Below are positions 1-8,593 of a stretch of 64,000 bases of DNA, in pieces. Every line of letters starts with the position of its first letter. Position 1 is the first letter of the stretch. The notes below the pieces were generated by a model, which did no database searches, was not told where the DNA came from, and saw only the letters and a program-made list of their open reading frames with translations. Source of the stretch: Belliella aquatica (GTDB lineage: Bacteria > Bacteroidota > Bacteroidia > Cytophagales > Cyclobacteriaceae); contig NZ_BMFD01000002.1 of the NCBI RefSeq assembly GCF_014637795.1, positions 318,996 to 382,995 on the forward strand. Direction: 5' to 3'. The position numbers and the translations under genes were made by a program.

Positions 1-1
1 G

Positions 2-189
2 CAGTATGAGTGAAATTGAAAGGTTTATTAATAAATAACAGGCATTCACCACTGAGTTTCAATCGAGACCCAATATCGGTCGTACCTACGGCACTAGAGG
101 AGATGAGATTTTGCTTTTGTCCCAGCAATGAATTGCTGGGTTAGTATGTCGGTCATACCTATGGTATTTGGATTTAAAGTCTGGAGACT
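2..189. repeat. 188-bp direct repeat, copy 1
   Basis: This segment recurs nearly base for base at 615-802, a constant offset of 613. It contains short hairpin sequence (cccagcaatgaattgctggg) and ends in the agtctggagact palindrome that recurs through the window. Every short reading frame here is in repeat sequence, so I see no gene. Confidence 0.9.
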
Positions 190-299
190 TGAATGGATAG
201 GGTCCAAGCCTCCACAAGGGAGGCAGGTTCTGAAGACTTGAACCATCGTAGTTGGATAGGGTCAAAGCCTCCACAAGGGAGGCAAGTCTGAAGACTTGA

Positions 300-630
300 T
301 TAAAAAGTGCGCACACTTGACCGGGAGACCCAGCGTTGAGAATTATTAGAAAAAAGAGTTTTATCTTGGGAAGATAGGGTTTTGATGAATTTAGAAGGGA
401 GAAGGGAGATTTTGAGTAGTAAGAGAAAGTGTTTTGAGATGAATATATTGTTTTCTTTTACTTTTTGCCTTGACGCAAAAAGTAACAATCCCCCCGATAG
501 CTATCGGGGCTACGGGTCAAGACGGAGATATTCCCGATATTAAGATCGGGACAGGCTCTATCCGCGCTCAAGGCCAGCGCCGGCCCGGATCTCCGTCGTC
601 CCACCCGCATCAGACAGTATGAGTGAAATT
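300..630. repeat. Dispersed element X, copy 1 (with two extra hairpin cassettes)
   Basis: This shares its backbone with 42565-43040, 43135-43640 and, in part, 43790-43960. The shared parts are a hairpin built on ctttttgc/gcaaaaag, then caagacggagatat, then a GC-rich block (gccagcgccggcccggatct), then gtcgtcccacccgc and a gtttgagtgaaattgaa-like tail. Relative to the other copies this one carries two extra palindromic insertions, near 491-515 and at 532-557. No coding potential is evident. Confidence 0.8.
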
Positions 631-802
631 GAAAGGTTTATTAATAAATAATAGGCATTCACCACCGAGTTTCAATCGAGACCCAATATCGGTCGTACCT
701 ACGGCACTAAAGGAGATGAGATTTTGCTTTTGTCCCAGCAATGAATTGCTGGGTTAGTATATCGGTCATACCTATGGTATTTGGATTTAAAGTCTGGAGA
801 CT
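615..802. repeat. 188-bp direct repeat, copy 2
   Basis: Second copy of the 2-189 segment, with only scattered substitutions. The two copies bracket element X, so 1-802 reads as a repeat-element-repeat composite. From 803 to 988 I see no gene or obvious promoter. Confidence 0.9.
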
Positions 803-988
803 CTGAGGGGCAGTTAGAAAACTGCGCTTTGTTAAGGTGGAGATAATAAGTCTTTAACCGAGTGATTAGGACTTAGCACTGATCAAAATAAATGTAGATA
901 TCTTCGATAGTTCTATCAACTTATACAAGTGCCTTGTAGGTAGGTAAAAAATTATTTGATGCGAATCTATTTTTTATAGATTGTCAAA

Positions 989-1546
989 ATGTTAAATATT
1001 GTAGGCTATCATGGAACTAGTGCTGAGTCAGCTGTAGGTATAATTAAAGAAGGGTTTAAAAACTCTGAAGGTGAAAATGAATGGATTGGCAAAGGCACTT
1101 ACTTTTTTATTAAAGGAATTAGTTCAATACCTAGCGATCAAGCTCTCGAATGGGCAATCGCCGAAGCTTGGGACAATTCAAACAGAATAAATATATATAA
1201 TAGGTTTGCCGTAATTAAATCAGAAATTAAGGTAGAGGAAGAACATTTATTAGATTTAACAATTGAAGATGGTGTTAACATTTTGAATTATATAATTGAG
1301 GCACATAAAAATAAAATTCAAAATATGGGTCGCTTTTTTGATTATAAAGATGGATATATAATTGATTTTGCTAGAGGAGAAGGATTATTAGATATTGATG
1401 TTGTGAAAGGAAATTATTATATTAAATTCGCGGAACAACGAAAAAGAGGAATAAATCTTAGAACAGCAAATTGTACGATTTGTTCGGTTTATGAACCAAA
1501 CAAGAACATTACAAGTTCTACAATAGTAAAAGAAGGAGACATTTAG
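989..1546 (+). CDS. PARP-like ADP-ribosyltransferase, probable toxin of a TAC module (CmdT-like)
   Basis: 185 aa, cytosolic. The N-terminal 60 residues fit the PARP-type ART signature: YHGTSAESA (His of an H-Y-E triad), GIIKEGF, then WIGKGTYFF (the GxYF tyrosine), followed by ALEWA. The rest of the fold is less recognisable and I cannot place the catalytic Glu with certainty. The stop is followed 2 nt later by the start of a 75-aa gene and then by a SecB-like gene. This order matches toxin-antitoxin-chaperone systems such as CmdTAC, in which CmdT ADP-ribosylates mRNA during phage infection. What is seen: the motif and gene order. What is known: PARP-like toxins and CmdTAC. What is inferred: the defence role and an RNA target. 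It could instead be a protein-modifying ART. The short spacing to the next genes implies one transcript. Flanking DNA is repeat-rich, typical of an acquired island. Confidence 0.72.
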   Translation: MLNIVGYHGTSAESAVGIIKEGFKNSEGENEWIGKGTYFFIKGISSIPSDQALEWAIAEAWDNSNRINIYNRFAVIKSEIKVEEEHLLDLTIEDGVNILNYIIEAHKNKIQNMGRFFDYKDGYIIDFARGEGLLDIDVVKGNYYIKFAEQRKRGINLRTANCTICSVYEPNKNITSSTIVKEGDI

Positions 1547-1548
1547 CC

Positions 1549-1776
1549 ATGAAATTAACTGAAGAATTAAAGCGAAAAATAGATAGCTACTTTGAACAAG
1601 TTACTGTCGAGCACCTTTATAAAGTTTCATCTATCAAATATGGTTTCCAAGAAGATTTATCTTTAGAGGTGAAAGATAAATCATTCACTCATGTCAATGT
1701 AAATTTGTATCAAAAAAATACTGAATATTCTATCGACACCAATTCACCCACCGATCCAATGCCTCAGGCAGCGTAA
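1549..1776 (+). CDS. Small putative antitoxin of the TAC module (CmdA-like position)
   Basis: 75 aa, with no family I recognise. The N-terminal half is charged and helical (MKLTEELKRKIDSYFEQ); the middle looks like beta strands; the C-terminus (roughly residues 60-75) is polar and proline-rich. It starts 2 nt after the toxin-like gene and ends 2 nt before the SecB-like gene, so it is almost certainly co-translated with both. In known TAC systems the middle gene is the antitoxin and its C-terminal chaperone-addiction segment is bound by a SecB-like protein. The NLYQKNTEYSID stretch (about residues 52-63) is the best candidate for such a segment. Assignment rests on position, not on sequence similarity. 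Confidence 0.6.
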   Translation: MKLTEELKRKIDSYFEQVTVEHLYKVSSIKYGFQEDLSLEVKDKSFTHVNVNLYQKNTEYSIDTNSPTDPMPQAA

Positions 1777-1778
1777 AC

Positions 1779-2165
1779 ATGAAAATTCAACTATTAGATT
1801 GGAAAATTGAACATCTTAATTATGATATAATTACTGAAGAAGGAAGGAAAGATAATGTTTTTGACTTAAGTACATGGCACTCTTTTCCTGAAGAAAGCGA
1901 AAGTATATTTTTGGTGGGGTTCAAGATCAAAGTCAATGATTTAAATTTTGATTTAAATGTTGAATGTACTTTTCGTTTTGAGGTAGATAAAAAAATAACA
2001 GATGAGTTCAAACTTTCGCACTTCCCAAAAGTTAATGCTCCTGCGATTGCTTTTCCTTTTTTAAGAGCTTTTATATCTAATTTCACGTTACAAGCTGGTG
2101 TAAATCCTGTTATATTACCATCAATAAACTTTACTGAAATTAATAATTCAGCTAATGGGGAATGA
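1779..2165 (+). CDS. SecB-like chaperone (CmdC-like)
   Basis: 128 aa. The C-terminal third has the SecB signature: FPKVNAPAIAFPFLRAFISN followed by a short loop and then VILPSINF, which parallels the SecB pattern of a conserved FPyaRe-type helix and an LaPVNF-type strand. The N-terminal part has alternating strands like the SecB beta sheet. It lacks the acidic zinc-binding tail of SecA-interacting SecB, as is common for TA-associated SecB-like proteins. It is the third gene of a compact operon with the ADP-ribosyltransferase-like and small antitoxin-like genes and probably stabilises the antitoxin. Family assignment is fairly firm; the partner relationship is inferred from context. Confidence 0.75.
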   Translation: MKIQLLDWKIEHLNYDIITEEGRKDNVFDLSTWHSFPEESESIFLVGFKIKVNDLNFDLNVECTFRFEVDKKITDEFKLSHFPKVNAPAIAFPFLRAFISNFTLQAGVNPVILPSINFTEINNSANGE

Positions 2166-2320
2166 TTTCAAGTAACCTTTAGCTTTGGACAGAGGAAACT
2201 CTACACCTTTCCATTCAAACAAACTACTAACTACTTAAAGCAATAGAATTATTTATTCTGAACAGTCTACCATTATGTCTTAGTAGCAAGTGGTTTAATC
2301 GTTCAAACCAACAACTGGCT

Positions 2321-2356
2321 GATCCCCTGCCCTAATTAGGTGGGGGATTTTTTTTT
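2321..2356 (+). terminator. Rho-independent terminator after the TAC operon
   Basis: A stem of atcccc/ggggat with a smaller inner CC/GG pairing around ctaatta, followed by nine T residues. It lies about 155 nt downstream of the SecB-like stop and probably ends that transcript. Confidence 0.8.
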
Positions 2357-2379
2357 GATCCTTGTATTGTAATACTGGG

Positions 2380-2760
2380 TAAGTATGTCGATCATGCCTT
2401 CCTTCGGTAGACAAGCCTACCTTCGGCAGGTAAACCTACGGCATTGGATTTAAAGTCTGAAGACTTGAATGGATAGGGTCCAAGCCTCCCGAAAAGGGAG
2501 GTAAATGTGAAGACTTGAACCATCGTAGTTGGATAGGAGGCAAGTCTGAAAACGTGAACCATCGTAGTCCAAGCCTCCACATGGGAGGCAAGTCTGAAGA
2601 CTTGAATGGGTGAGGTCCAAGCCTCCCGAAAAGGGAGGTAAATGTGAAGACTTGAACCAAGGTCTGAAGACTTGAACCATGGTGGTATTCACCTTAAAAG
2701 TATGCCAGATGGCAGGAAGATTCTTGAATTCCATTTTTACTGCCAAAATTTATTGCTTGT
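2380..2760. repeat. Cluster of gaagacttgaacc-type short repeats
   Basis: Within the gene-free 2166-2926 stretch this block contains multiple tandem-like copies of short units: aagtctgaagacttgaa palindromes, gtccaagcctcc, and hairpins such as cctcccgaaaagggagg. Related units recur at 181-300, 14450-14560 (opposite orientation), 38810-38900, 39840-39990, 42480-42510 and 43700-44020. Apparent reading frames on the minus strand are repeat-encoded and not credible genes. Confidence 0.8.
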
Positions 2761-2926
2761 AGTAAGTTTTGATTTTAGATTTATTCAGTAAGTAATTGAA
2801 TATCTGATAAATGACCAGTAAAACCAAAAATATTCAAATTTGAAATTAGTGCTTTTGTATTTAACTACACGCAAAGGAGCGGAGGTACGAATGATATTTA
2901 CATTTCAATTTAGAGCTATTTAAGTA

Positions 2927-3355
2927 ATGATGATAATTAGTAATAAATATAAAAAGTATAAAAATTTAGAGATGCTTGTATTGATAGTGCTTATTACACT
3001 TTGGGTATATACAGGGATAAGTAAATTAGTAGACTTTCACGGATTTAAAGGAGCAATTCTAAATCAATCCTTTTCTAATGAAATCGGAGAATATGTTGCC
3101 TTTATAGTACCAATTAGTGAATTGATTATTGCAGGAATGTTAGTTTTTGGAAAAACAAGATTCTTAGGGTTGATCGCATCGATTTGTATGCTTTGTGTCT
3201 TCAGTACTTATGTTGGTCTAGTATGGAGCGAAGCATTTGATAGGGTACCTTGTGGTTGTGCTGGAATATTTGAAAGTATGGGGTGGGGAGCCCACCTCAT
3301 TGTTAATTTGATATTGCTTGGGATGTCGATTCTGTCTGTAGTGACGAGGAAATGA
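2927..3355 (+). CDS. MauE/DoxX-type redox-associated membrane protein
   Basis: 142 aa with four predicted membrane helices: about 16-36 (ending YTGISKLVDF, typical of MauE/DoxX proteins), 58-75, 80-102 and 121-140. A PCGCAGIFE motif sits at about residues 108-116 between helices 3 and 4, putting a C-x-C pair near the membrane surface. MauE-like proteins are linked to disulfide or thiol chemistry of exported proteins. It precedes a small exported Cys-containing protein by 322 nt and faces a SusC/SusD/TlpA-like cluster. A 10-codon reading frame with a strong ggagg site ends just 3 nt upstream (2891-2923) and could act as a leader, but this is weak. Family call good, function inferred. Confidence 0.75.
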   Translation: MMIISNKYKKYKNLEMLVLIVLITLWVYTGISKLVDFHGFKGAILNQSFSNEIGEYVAFIVPISELIIAGMLVFGKTRFLGLIASICMLCVFSTYVGLVWSEAFDRVPCGCAGIFESMGWGAHLIVNLILLGMSILSVVTRK

Positions 3356-3677
3356 GAAAGTTTAACTTGATACTTGAGGGGAAAAGTATAATAATTAAGG
3401 AGGAATATAAAAGGTGAATTTATGGGGATTCCCATTTGACAGGTACAAGGATCAAGGAGGTAAAAGGGTTAGGGTTATATTATAAACTAAGATAAATATT
3501 GAATTGATAGTATAATTTATAAAAATACTGCCCGATTCCATGAGTTGGTGATCTAGGTGGAATCAGCACCAAACTCAGGCAGGTGAAAGAGGGGATGCCG
3601 ATAACCCATAATAGTGTAGGCAATTAAATTAAACGGTTTTTGCTGCCTTTTTTGAATGTTAAAAAAAGGAGTGCAAA
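3356..3677. other. Intergenic stretch between mauE-like and DUF6520-like genes
   Basis: No convincing gene. A 23-codon GTG frame at 3414-3485 follows an aaggagg sequence but resembles nothing and is not called. An aggag ribosome-binding site at about 3668-3672 serves the next gene and is unusually strong for this phylum. Confidence 0.6.
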
Positions 3678-3950
3678 ATGAATAAATTAATGAAGTATGT
3701 GCCTGTATTGGTTTTTGTAATAGTTGCAGTGTTTGCTTTTGCATTTACTCAGCCAACAGATCCATTGCAGGCCAAATATGGTTTCTTCGGAAATGAATGG
3801 TACGATGCTACCAATGCAACGGAAGGAGTAGATTATCAATGTGATCTTCTTATTGAAGAAGTATGTACAAGATCAGCTCCAAACCAAGGTGCTTCCATAG
3901 TAGAAAATGGTCAGTTTATACCAGTGACCTTAAGTCCTATGGAGGATTAA
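3678..3950 (+). CDS. Small exported DUF6520-like protein
   Basis: 90 aa. Residues 1-25 form a signal peptide or single N-terminal helix (MNKLMKYVPVLVFVIVAVFA). The short mature part contains two cysteines ten residues apart (C at about 55 in YQCDLL and about 64 in EVCTRS). The size, signal and late cysteines resemble the small DUF6520-type proteins of Bacteroidota, which are often found beside MauE, SusC/SusD and TlpA-like genes, as here. The clear ribosome-binding site aggag fixes the start. The two cysteines could form a disulfide handled by the neighbouring redox proteins; that is inference. Function unknown. Confidence 0.65.
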   Translation: MNKLMKYVPVLVFVIVAVFAFAFTQPTDPLQAKYGFFGNEWYDATNATEGVDYQCDLLIEEVCTRSAPNQGASIVENGQFIPVTLSPMED

Positions 3951-3958
3951 TTAAATAT

Positions 3959-3990
3959 GAGGGGGTCTTTTAACCCCCTCTATTTTTTAT
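3959..3990. terminator. Terminator shared by convergent genes
   Basis: A gagggggt/accccctc stem with a short ctttta loop, followed by a T-rich tract on the plus strand. It lies between the DUF6520-like stop and the susD stop, which converge here. It clearly serves the plus-strand gene and may act in both directions. Confidence 0.8.
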
Positions 3991-5363
3991 TCTCTCTTAT
4001 TCTGAATCAATCCACCAAGCTCAATATCATTTTCCGGAATAGGTAAAGCGAAATTAAGACTGTTTGGAGAAAGGGTGAAAACTTCCCCTCCCACTTGTCT
4101 TGATAAAACAATTGCTGAGGCAGCACTTTGATTAAACCTTCTCAAATCCATCCACCTTACTGGTCTGAATAAGAGCGTTTTTCTTCTTTCATTGAGAACA
4201 AATTGAAGTATTTCTTCTTCGTCTGTATTTTCGATCTGATTAAAGAAATTAGGATTGAAGCGTTTTTCAAGCAGTATGTTCATATAGTCCAATGCTTCTT
4301 GTCCTCTTCCAGTCCTTGCAAGACTTTCCGCTAAATTCAAATAAACTTCATCCATCGCTAAACCGGTAAACCAAGTTATCTGCCCAGAATAGTTGCCCTT
4401 AAAACTAATTCCTGAGGGTGTTTGCCTAAAGAAAATATTTCTTCTTAAATCCCCTTCTTCATACATTTCCAAAATAACTGGATTTACCATTGTTTCAGGT
4501 GAAAACCCAATAGTTCCATAAAAGCTTGCAGACTGGTGGAATATCAGTTCTTGATTTGAAGTAAAAGGAAAAGGAATGATTGGTGCCGCATTTACTGTAT
4601 TGTAATCTTTGAGTTCATTCCCTAGAGAAATGGCAGTTCTGGCATACTCAGAAGCCATTTCGAAATCCCCCTCAATCATACTCAGTCGAGTCAATAAGGC
4701 GAATGCAGATACTTTTGAAGGTCTGGTCACTACATCAATAGCATCAGGAAGAAGCTCTACTGATTCGTTAAGATCTTTTAAAATAAATTGAAAGGTTTCT
4801 TCCAAATTAGATCTGGTAACTTGAAGATTGATATTATTACTTTTTCTCAGCGGTAGTCCAAGGTTTTGTGGAGCTGTGGAAGGATTGTATGGCAGGCAGA
4901 AAAGCTCCATTAAGTTGTGGTATGCCATGGCTCTGTAAAATAGTGCACGTCCTTTTATTCTTTGCTTTTTCAATCCTTCTTCTGCTGAATTTATTTCGAA
5001 ATTCTCCAGACCGTTTAAAACTAGATTAGCATTGAATATTTGTTGGTAAGAGATGCTCCAGTCTGGAAAATTAGGTGTCCCTTGCAGTAAGTCCTTATCC
5101 CAAGTATAAACTTGTCTTTCCATAAGTGTTCTGGCGGCAAAACCTACATCTGAAAGTATGATATCGTCTGCACTTATTACAATTGCACCAGAACCCGTAT
5201 TCATTCTTCTTAAAACTGAATCATCCAGAAGCCCTTGTAAATCATCAAGGGAAGTGGGTACCACAAGAGAGATATCCGGTTTCTCGTCCAAAAATTCCGC
5301 ACATGCTCCCAGGCTAAATAATAGGGAAAATGCTATCACATATTTATTTATCGTTAGTTTCAT
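3987..5363 (-). CDS. SusD/RagB-family outer-membrane substrate-binding lipoprotein
   Basis: 458 aa. Lipoprotein signal MKLTINKYVIAFSLLFSLGAC with the lipidated Cys at about residue 21. The body is TPR-rich and SusD-like: an early FLDEKPD motif, a GRALFYRAMAYHNLMELF helix typical of the family, and a C-terminal NERRKTLLFRPVRWMDLRRF motif followed by LPIPENDIE. SusD binds substrate at the cell surface for its SusC partner, encoded 22 nt upstream. No glycoside hydrolase is adjacent; the association with TlpA-like and MauE-like proteins suggests a peptide or cofactor substrate rather than a polysaccharide, but that is inference. Confidence 0.93.
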   Translation of the reverse strand: MKLTINKYVIAFSLLFSLGACAEFLDEKPDISLVVPTSLDDLQGLLDDSVLRRMNTGSGAIVISADDIILSDVGFAARTLMERQVYTWDKDLLQGTPNFPDWSISYQQIFNANLVLNGLENFEINSAEEGLKKQRIKGRALFYRAMAYHNLMELFCLPYNPSTAPQNLGLPLRKSNNINLQVTRSNLEETFQFILKDLNESVELLPDAIDVVTRPSKVSAFALLTRLSMIEGDFEMASEYARTAISLGNELKDYNTVNAAPIIPFPFTSNQELIFHQSASFYGTIGFSPETMVNPVILEMYEEGDLRRNIFFRQTPSGISFKGNYSGQITWFTGLAMDEVYLNLAESLARTGRGQEALDYMNILLEKRFNPNFFNQIENTDEEEILQFVLNERRKTLLFRPVRWMDLRRFNQSAASAIVLSRQVGGEVFTLSPNSLNFALPIPENDIELGGLIQNKRE

Positions 5364-5385
5364 TGTTTTTAAGTTAAATAGTGGG

Positions 5386-8300
5386 CTATAAATTTAAATT
5401 GACACCGAAGGTCATTGATCTCATGGGTCTTACTGTTCTAAAATCAGGATCTAAAGGCAAATCTGTTGCCTTCCATAAGACTCCCAGATTGTTGAGGTAG
5501 AGAAACACTTCCAATCTATCGATCTTCAATTTGGAAGGTGATTGGAGTGTGTAAGACATGCGGATATCCTGAAGTCTAATATGATCTCCCCTTTCAATCA
5601 AAACTTCTGAATTATTGTAGAGAGTTGCGCTATTGTTGTCATAGCTTGAAGGCAAGCTTGGTACATCGGTGATGACTTCATCACCGGGATTCTGCCATCT
5701 TCTTTCGTAATCTGAATGAGTGATCCAGCCATTTAACAAGCTAAAATAGCTCAAAGTGGGTCTTCTAAAGACATAGCCCATTCTATAGCTGATATTTGCT
5801 GATACAGAAAAGTTTTTCCATGCAAAGTCATTTCGGAGTGCGCCAAAAACGGTTGGTCTTCCATAGCCTTCAAATATCAAATCATCTATTTCCATACTGC
5901 TGATTACTGCACCCGCGTTAGTGCTTGGTTCTCCATCCAAAAAGCCTCTTGGATTACCTGTGTCAGGGTCTAGTCCAGCGTATGGAATGGTATAAACTGC
6001 ATGGAGCGGATATCCAACTCTAGGTCTTGGGCCTACACCTGAACCTCCTGTTCCGTAGTCAAAATAGGAAGTTGCATTTAAAAGGCCTTCAAAGTCTGTC
6101 ACTTCCTCTTTGTTTACCGATAGGAAAAAGTTGGTATTCCATTTAAAATTTCTGTCCTGTCTTAGGTTTTTTGAGTTAAGGTTTAGATCCCATCCTCTGG
6201 TTACCATGCTTGAAAAATTTCCAGTAAAGGTGGTGATACCTGAATTACTTGGAAAAGGTATCGTTCCAATAAGGTCTATGCCATTTTTACTGTAATATTC
6301 TATGTTTCCAGAAAGTCTCCCGCCTTTGGTCTCAAAATCCAATGCCAAATTTAAAATACCGATCCTTTCCCATCTTAAATCCGGATTACCAGGATTATTT
6401 AAAGCCAAATAAGGAAGATTTCCTATGGTCGAAGCTTGTCTTATAAATGCTGTTGGAAAAGCACTTAGAGAAGAATTGACATTTCCATTAAATCCATAAG
6501 TACTTCGTAATCTAACAAATGGAACTGCATCCCATTTGTAGAAACTTTCTTCACTGAGGTTCCAGTTTAGGCCTGTTGACCATAGAGGCACCAGGCGTTG
6601 ATTTGCATTGACTCCAAATATATTGGATCCATCCTGTCTGGCGCTCAAGCTCAAGACATATTTGTTGTCATGTGTATAGCTCAAGTTTGCGTAGCCTGAA
6701 ACAAATCTGGTAACTGTTCCACTTACATTTTGAACTCTTGGGATGTTGTTGAAAGCATTATTTGATGAATTTCGAAAGAAGGTAGTGTAATCAACAGGAA
6801 GGCTCGCACCTGTCTCCGAATCATAGCCATACCAACGGTTAGAATTACCTCTTGTGGTCAAATTCTTTGCTTCTGCACCGGCAAGCCCACTTATATAACC
6901 CTTATCTCCAATTTTGCCATTATATTTCAATTGGGCTCTAAATTGGTGGCTTTGTGAAAATACATCTGTATAATCCCTTACTCCTCCGTTAGGAATATTC
7001 CGTATAGGATTACCATTGGAAGCAAAAGTTGTGTAATCATTGATGATATCACGAGCGAAAAAGCTTTCTGATTTTCTTAATTGCTCAGTTCCTGAGCTGT
7101 TTGACCAATATTGATGCATTACCTCAGCTTCCAAGCCAGGCAAAATAGTATATGAGATTCCGGTATTGATTCTAAAATCATTTTGTCTGAAACTATCCTG
7201 TGTTGCACCAATTTCATCTAGTGGTACATAATCCCAATTTAGGAATCCATTTTCTTGGGCATTTTCAGCAAACCTTCTGCTTACCCCGCGAATGATAGGC
7301 AAGTTATTACCGTTTGGGTCTCTAAGAGGTTCATAGAGGTAGTTGGAAGATGGAACAGCTGTTTCAGAGATTCTTCTCCCCTGTGTAAGATATATTCCTG
7401 AATTGATCTTTAATCTGTTATTTGCCAGCGTAAAATTATTCTGTGCATTGAGCGTTACTCTGTTGTTTGCATTTGAGATGATTTCCTGCTTGATACCATC
7501 AAAACCCGCAGAAATGCTGTAATTGTGAAATTCTGAACCTCCACTTACACCAAGAGAATATTGCTGACGCACTTCAGGTCTATAGAAAAACCTTTGAAGA
7601 TCACGTCTTAAGTCAGTATTTCTGTATCCATCAATGATGTTTTCTGCTTGTTGAGCACTTATAAGCCCATCTCGCTGTTTGATCAGTGTTTCCACCACAG
7701 GTGATAATGTCAAATTACCCATATTCCCTTCCCTATCAGCAAATTGACCCCGATTAAAAAGCATTTTTTCTGCATCAATAAATGCATCTACAGACATAAA
7801 GTCCTCATAAAATAGATCCCTTGGTTGGACTACTGTAGTATTTGCATTTATTGAGACTTTGATTGGCATTCCCTTTTTCCCTTTTTTGGTTGTAATCACA
7901 ACAACCCCATTCCCAGCTTTGGCACCCCAAATAGAGGCTGCTGCTGCATCCCTCAGTACTGTGATGGATTCTACATCATTGGGGTTAATGTTTTCCAATG
8001 GACCATCATGAGGGAAATTGTCTATGATGATAAGTGGACGGGCATCAGAGAATAAAGTAGATGTTCCTCTTATGGTAAAGTCATTTTGTGTTCCTGACAT
8101 ATCCCTATTAAATATCAAACCCGGTGTGATATCTTCCAGTCTATCTAGGATATTTGTACTTATCCTTCTGTTGACTAGCTTATTATCAACCTGAACAAAG
8201 GAGCCTGTTGCTCGTTCTTTGGGAATTTCCTGATATCCTGTGGAAAATACTTCTACTTCAGAAAGTCCCAATGCATCTTCAAATAGTTCGAAATGTAAAT

Positions 8301-8583
8301 TTGATGCTGCATCGGTTGGAATATTCATTTCAAACTCTTGTGTTTGGTATCCTATGTAAGAAACGATTAGGATATGTTTCCCTTCCGAAAGTCTCAGGGA
8401 GAACTCCCCATCCAGATCTGTTATTGATCCAATTGATGTACCTTTTGCAACTATTGATGCTCCTATGGCTGCTTCTTTGGTAGGGCGGAGCGTCACCTTT
8501 CCACTGACCAAATGATCCGATTGTCTTGCGTGGGACAGTCCCACTGTGAACAGTAATACAATTAAGTAGAGTAGTCTTTTCAT
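5386..8583 (-). CDS. SusC/RagA-family TonB-dependent outer-membrane transporter
   Basis: 1065 aa, in the normal SusC range. Signal peptide (residues 1-19), carboxypeptidase-regulatory-like domain (about 25-105), then a plug with the RagA motif DVESITVLRDAAAASIWGAK at about 205-224 and GNGVVVITTKKGKKG, then a large C-terminal beta barrel. No N-terminal STN domain, so FecR/sigma-type signalling is not implied. It lies between the TlpA-like gene (10 nt upstream) and susD (22 nt downstream), so the three are probably one operon. Import would use TonB energy from elsewhere in the genome. Confidence 0.95.
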   Translation of the reverse strand: MKRLLYLIVLLFTVGLSHARQSDHLVSGKVTLRPTKEAAIGASIVAKGTSIGSITDLDGEFSLRLSEGKHILIVSYIGYQTQEFEMNIPTDAASNLHFELFEDALGLSEVEVFSTGYQEIPKERATGSFVQVDNKLVNRRISTNILDRLEDITPGLIFNRDMSGTQNDFTIRGTSTLFSDARPLIIIDNFPHDGPLENINPNDVESITVLRDAAAASIWGAKAGNGVVVITTKKGKKGMPIKVSINANTTVVQPRDLFYEDFMSVDAFIDAEKMLFNRGQFADREGNMGNLTLSPVVETLIKQRDGLISAQQAENIIDGYRNTDLRRDLQRFFYRPEVRQQYSLGVSGGSEFHNYSISAGFDGIKQEIISNANNRVTLNAQNNFTLANNRLKINSGIYLTQGRRISETAVPSSNYLYEPLRDPNGNNLPIIRGVSRRFAENAQENGFLNWDYVPLDEIGATQDSFRQNDFRINTGISYTILPGLEAEVMHQYWSNSSGTEQLRKSESFFARDIINDYTTFASNGNPIRNIPNGGVRDYTDVFSQSHQFRAQLKYNGKIGDKGYISGLAGAEAKNLTTRGNSNRWYGYDSETGASLPVDYTTFFRNSSNNAFNNIPRVQNVSGTVTRFVSGYANLSYTHDNKYVLSLSARQDGSNIFGVNANQRLVPLWSTGLNWNLSEESFYKWDAVPFVRLRSTYGFNGNVNSSLSAFPTAFIRQASTIGNLPYLALNNPGNPDLRWERIGILNLALDFETKGGRLSGNIEYYSKNGIDLIGTIPFPSNSGITTFTGNFSSMVTRGWDLNLNSKNLRQDRNFKWNTNFFLSVNKEEVTDFEGLLNATSYFDYGTGGSGVGPRPRVGYPLHAVYTIPYAGLDPDTGNPRGFLDGEPSTNAGAVISSMEIDDLIFEGYGRPTVFGALRNDFAWKNFSVSANISYRMGYVFRRPTLSYFSLLNGWITHSDYERRWQNPGDEVITDVPSLPSSYDNNSATLYNNSEVLIERGDHIRLQDIRMSYTLQSPSKLKIDRLEVFLYLNNLGVLWKATDLPLDPDFRTVRPMRSMTFGVNLNL

Positions 8584-8593
8584 ATTTATATGT

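Noticed and set aside
2891-2923. 10-codon frame before the mauE-like gene
   Set aside because: Too short to call as a gene; could be a leader and is mentioned in the mauE-like entry.
3414-3485. 23-codon GTG frame after an aaggagg site
   Set aside because: Too short and without similarity; could be chance, although the ribosome-binding site is good.
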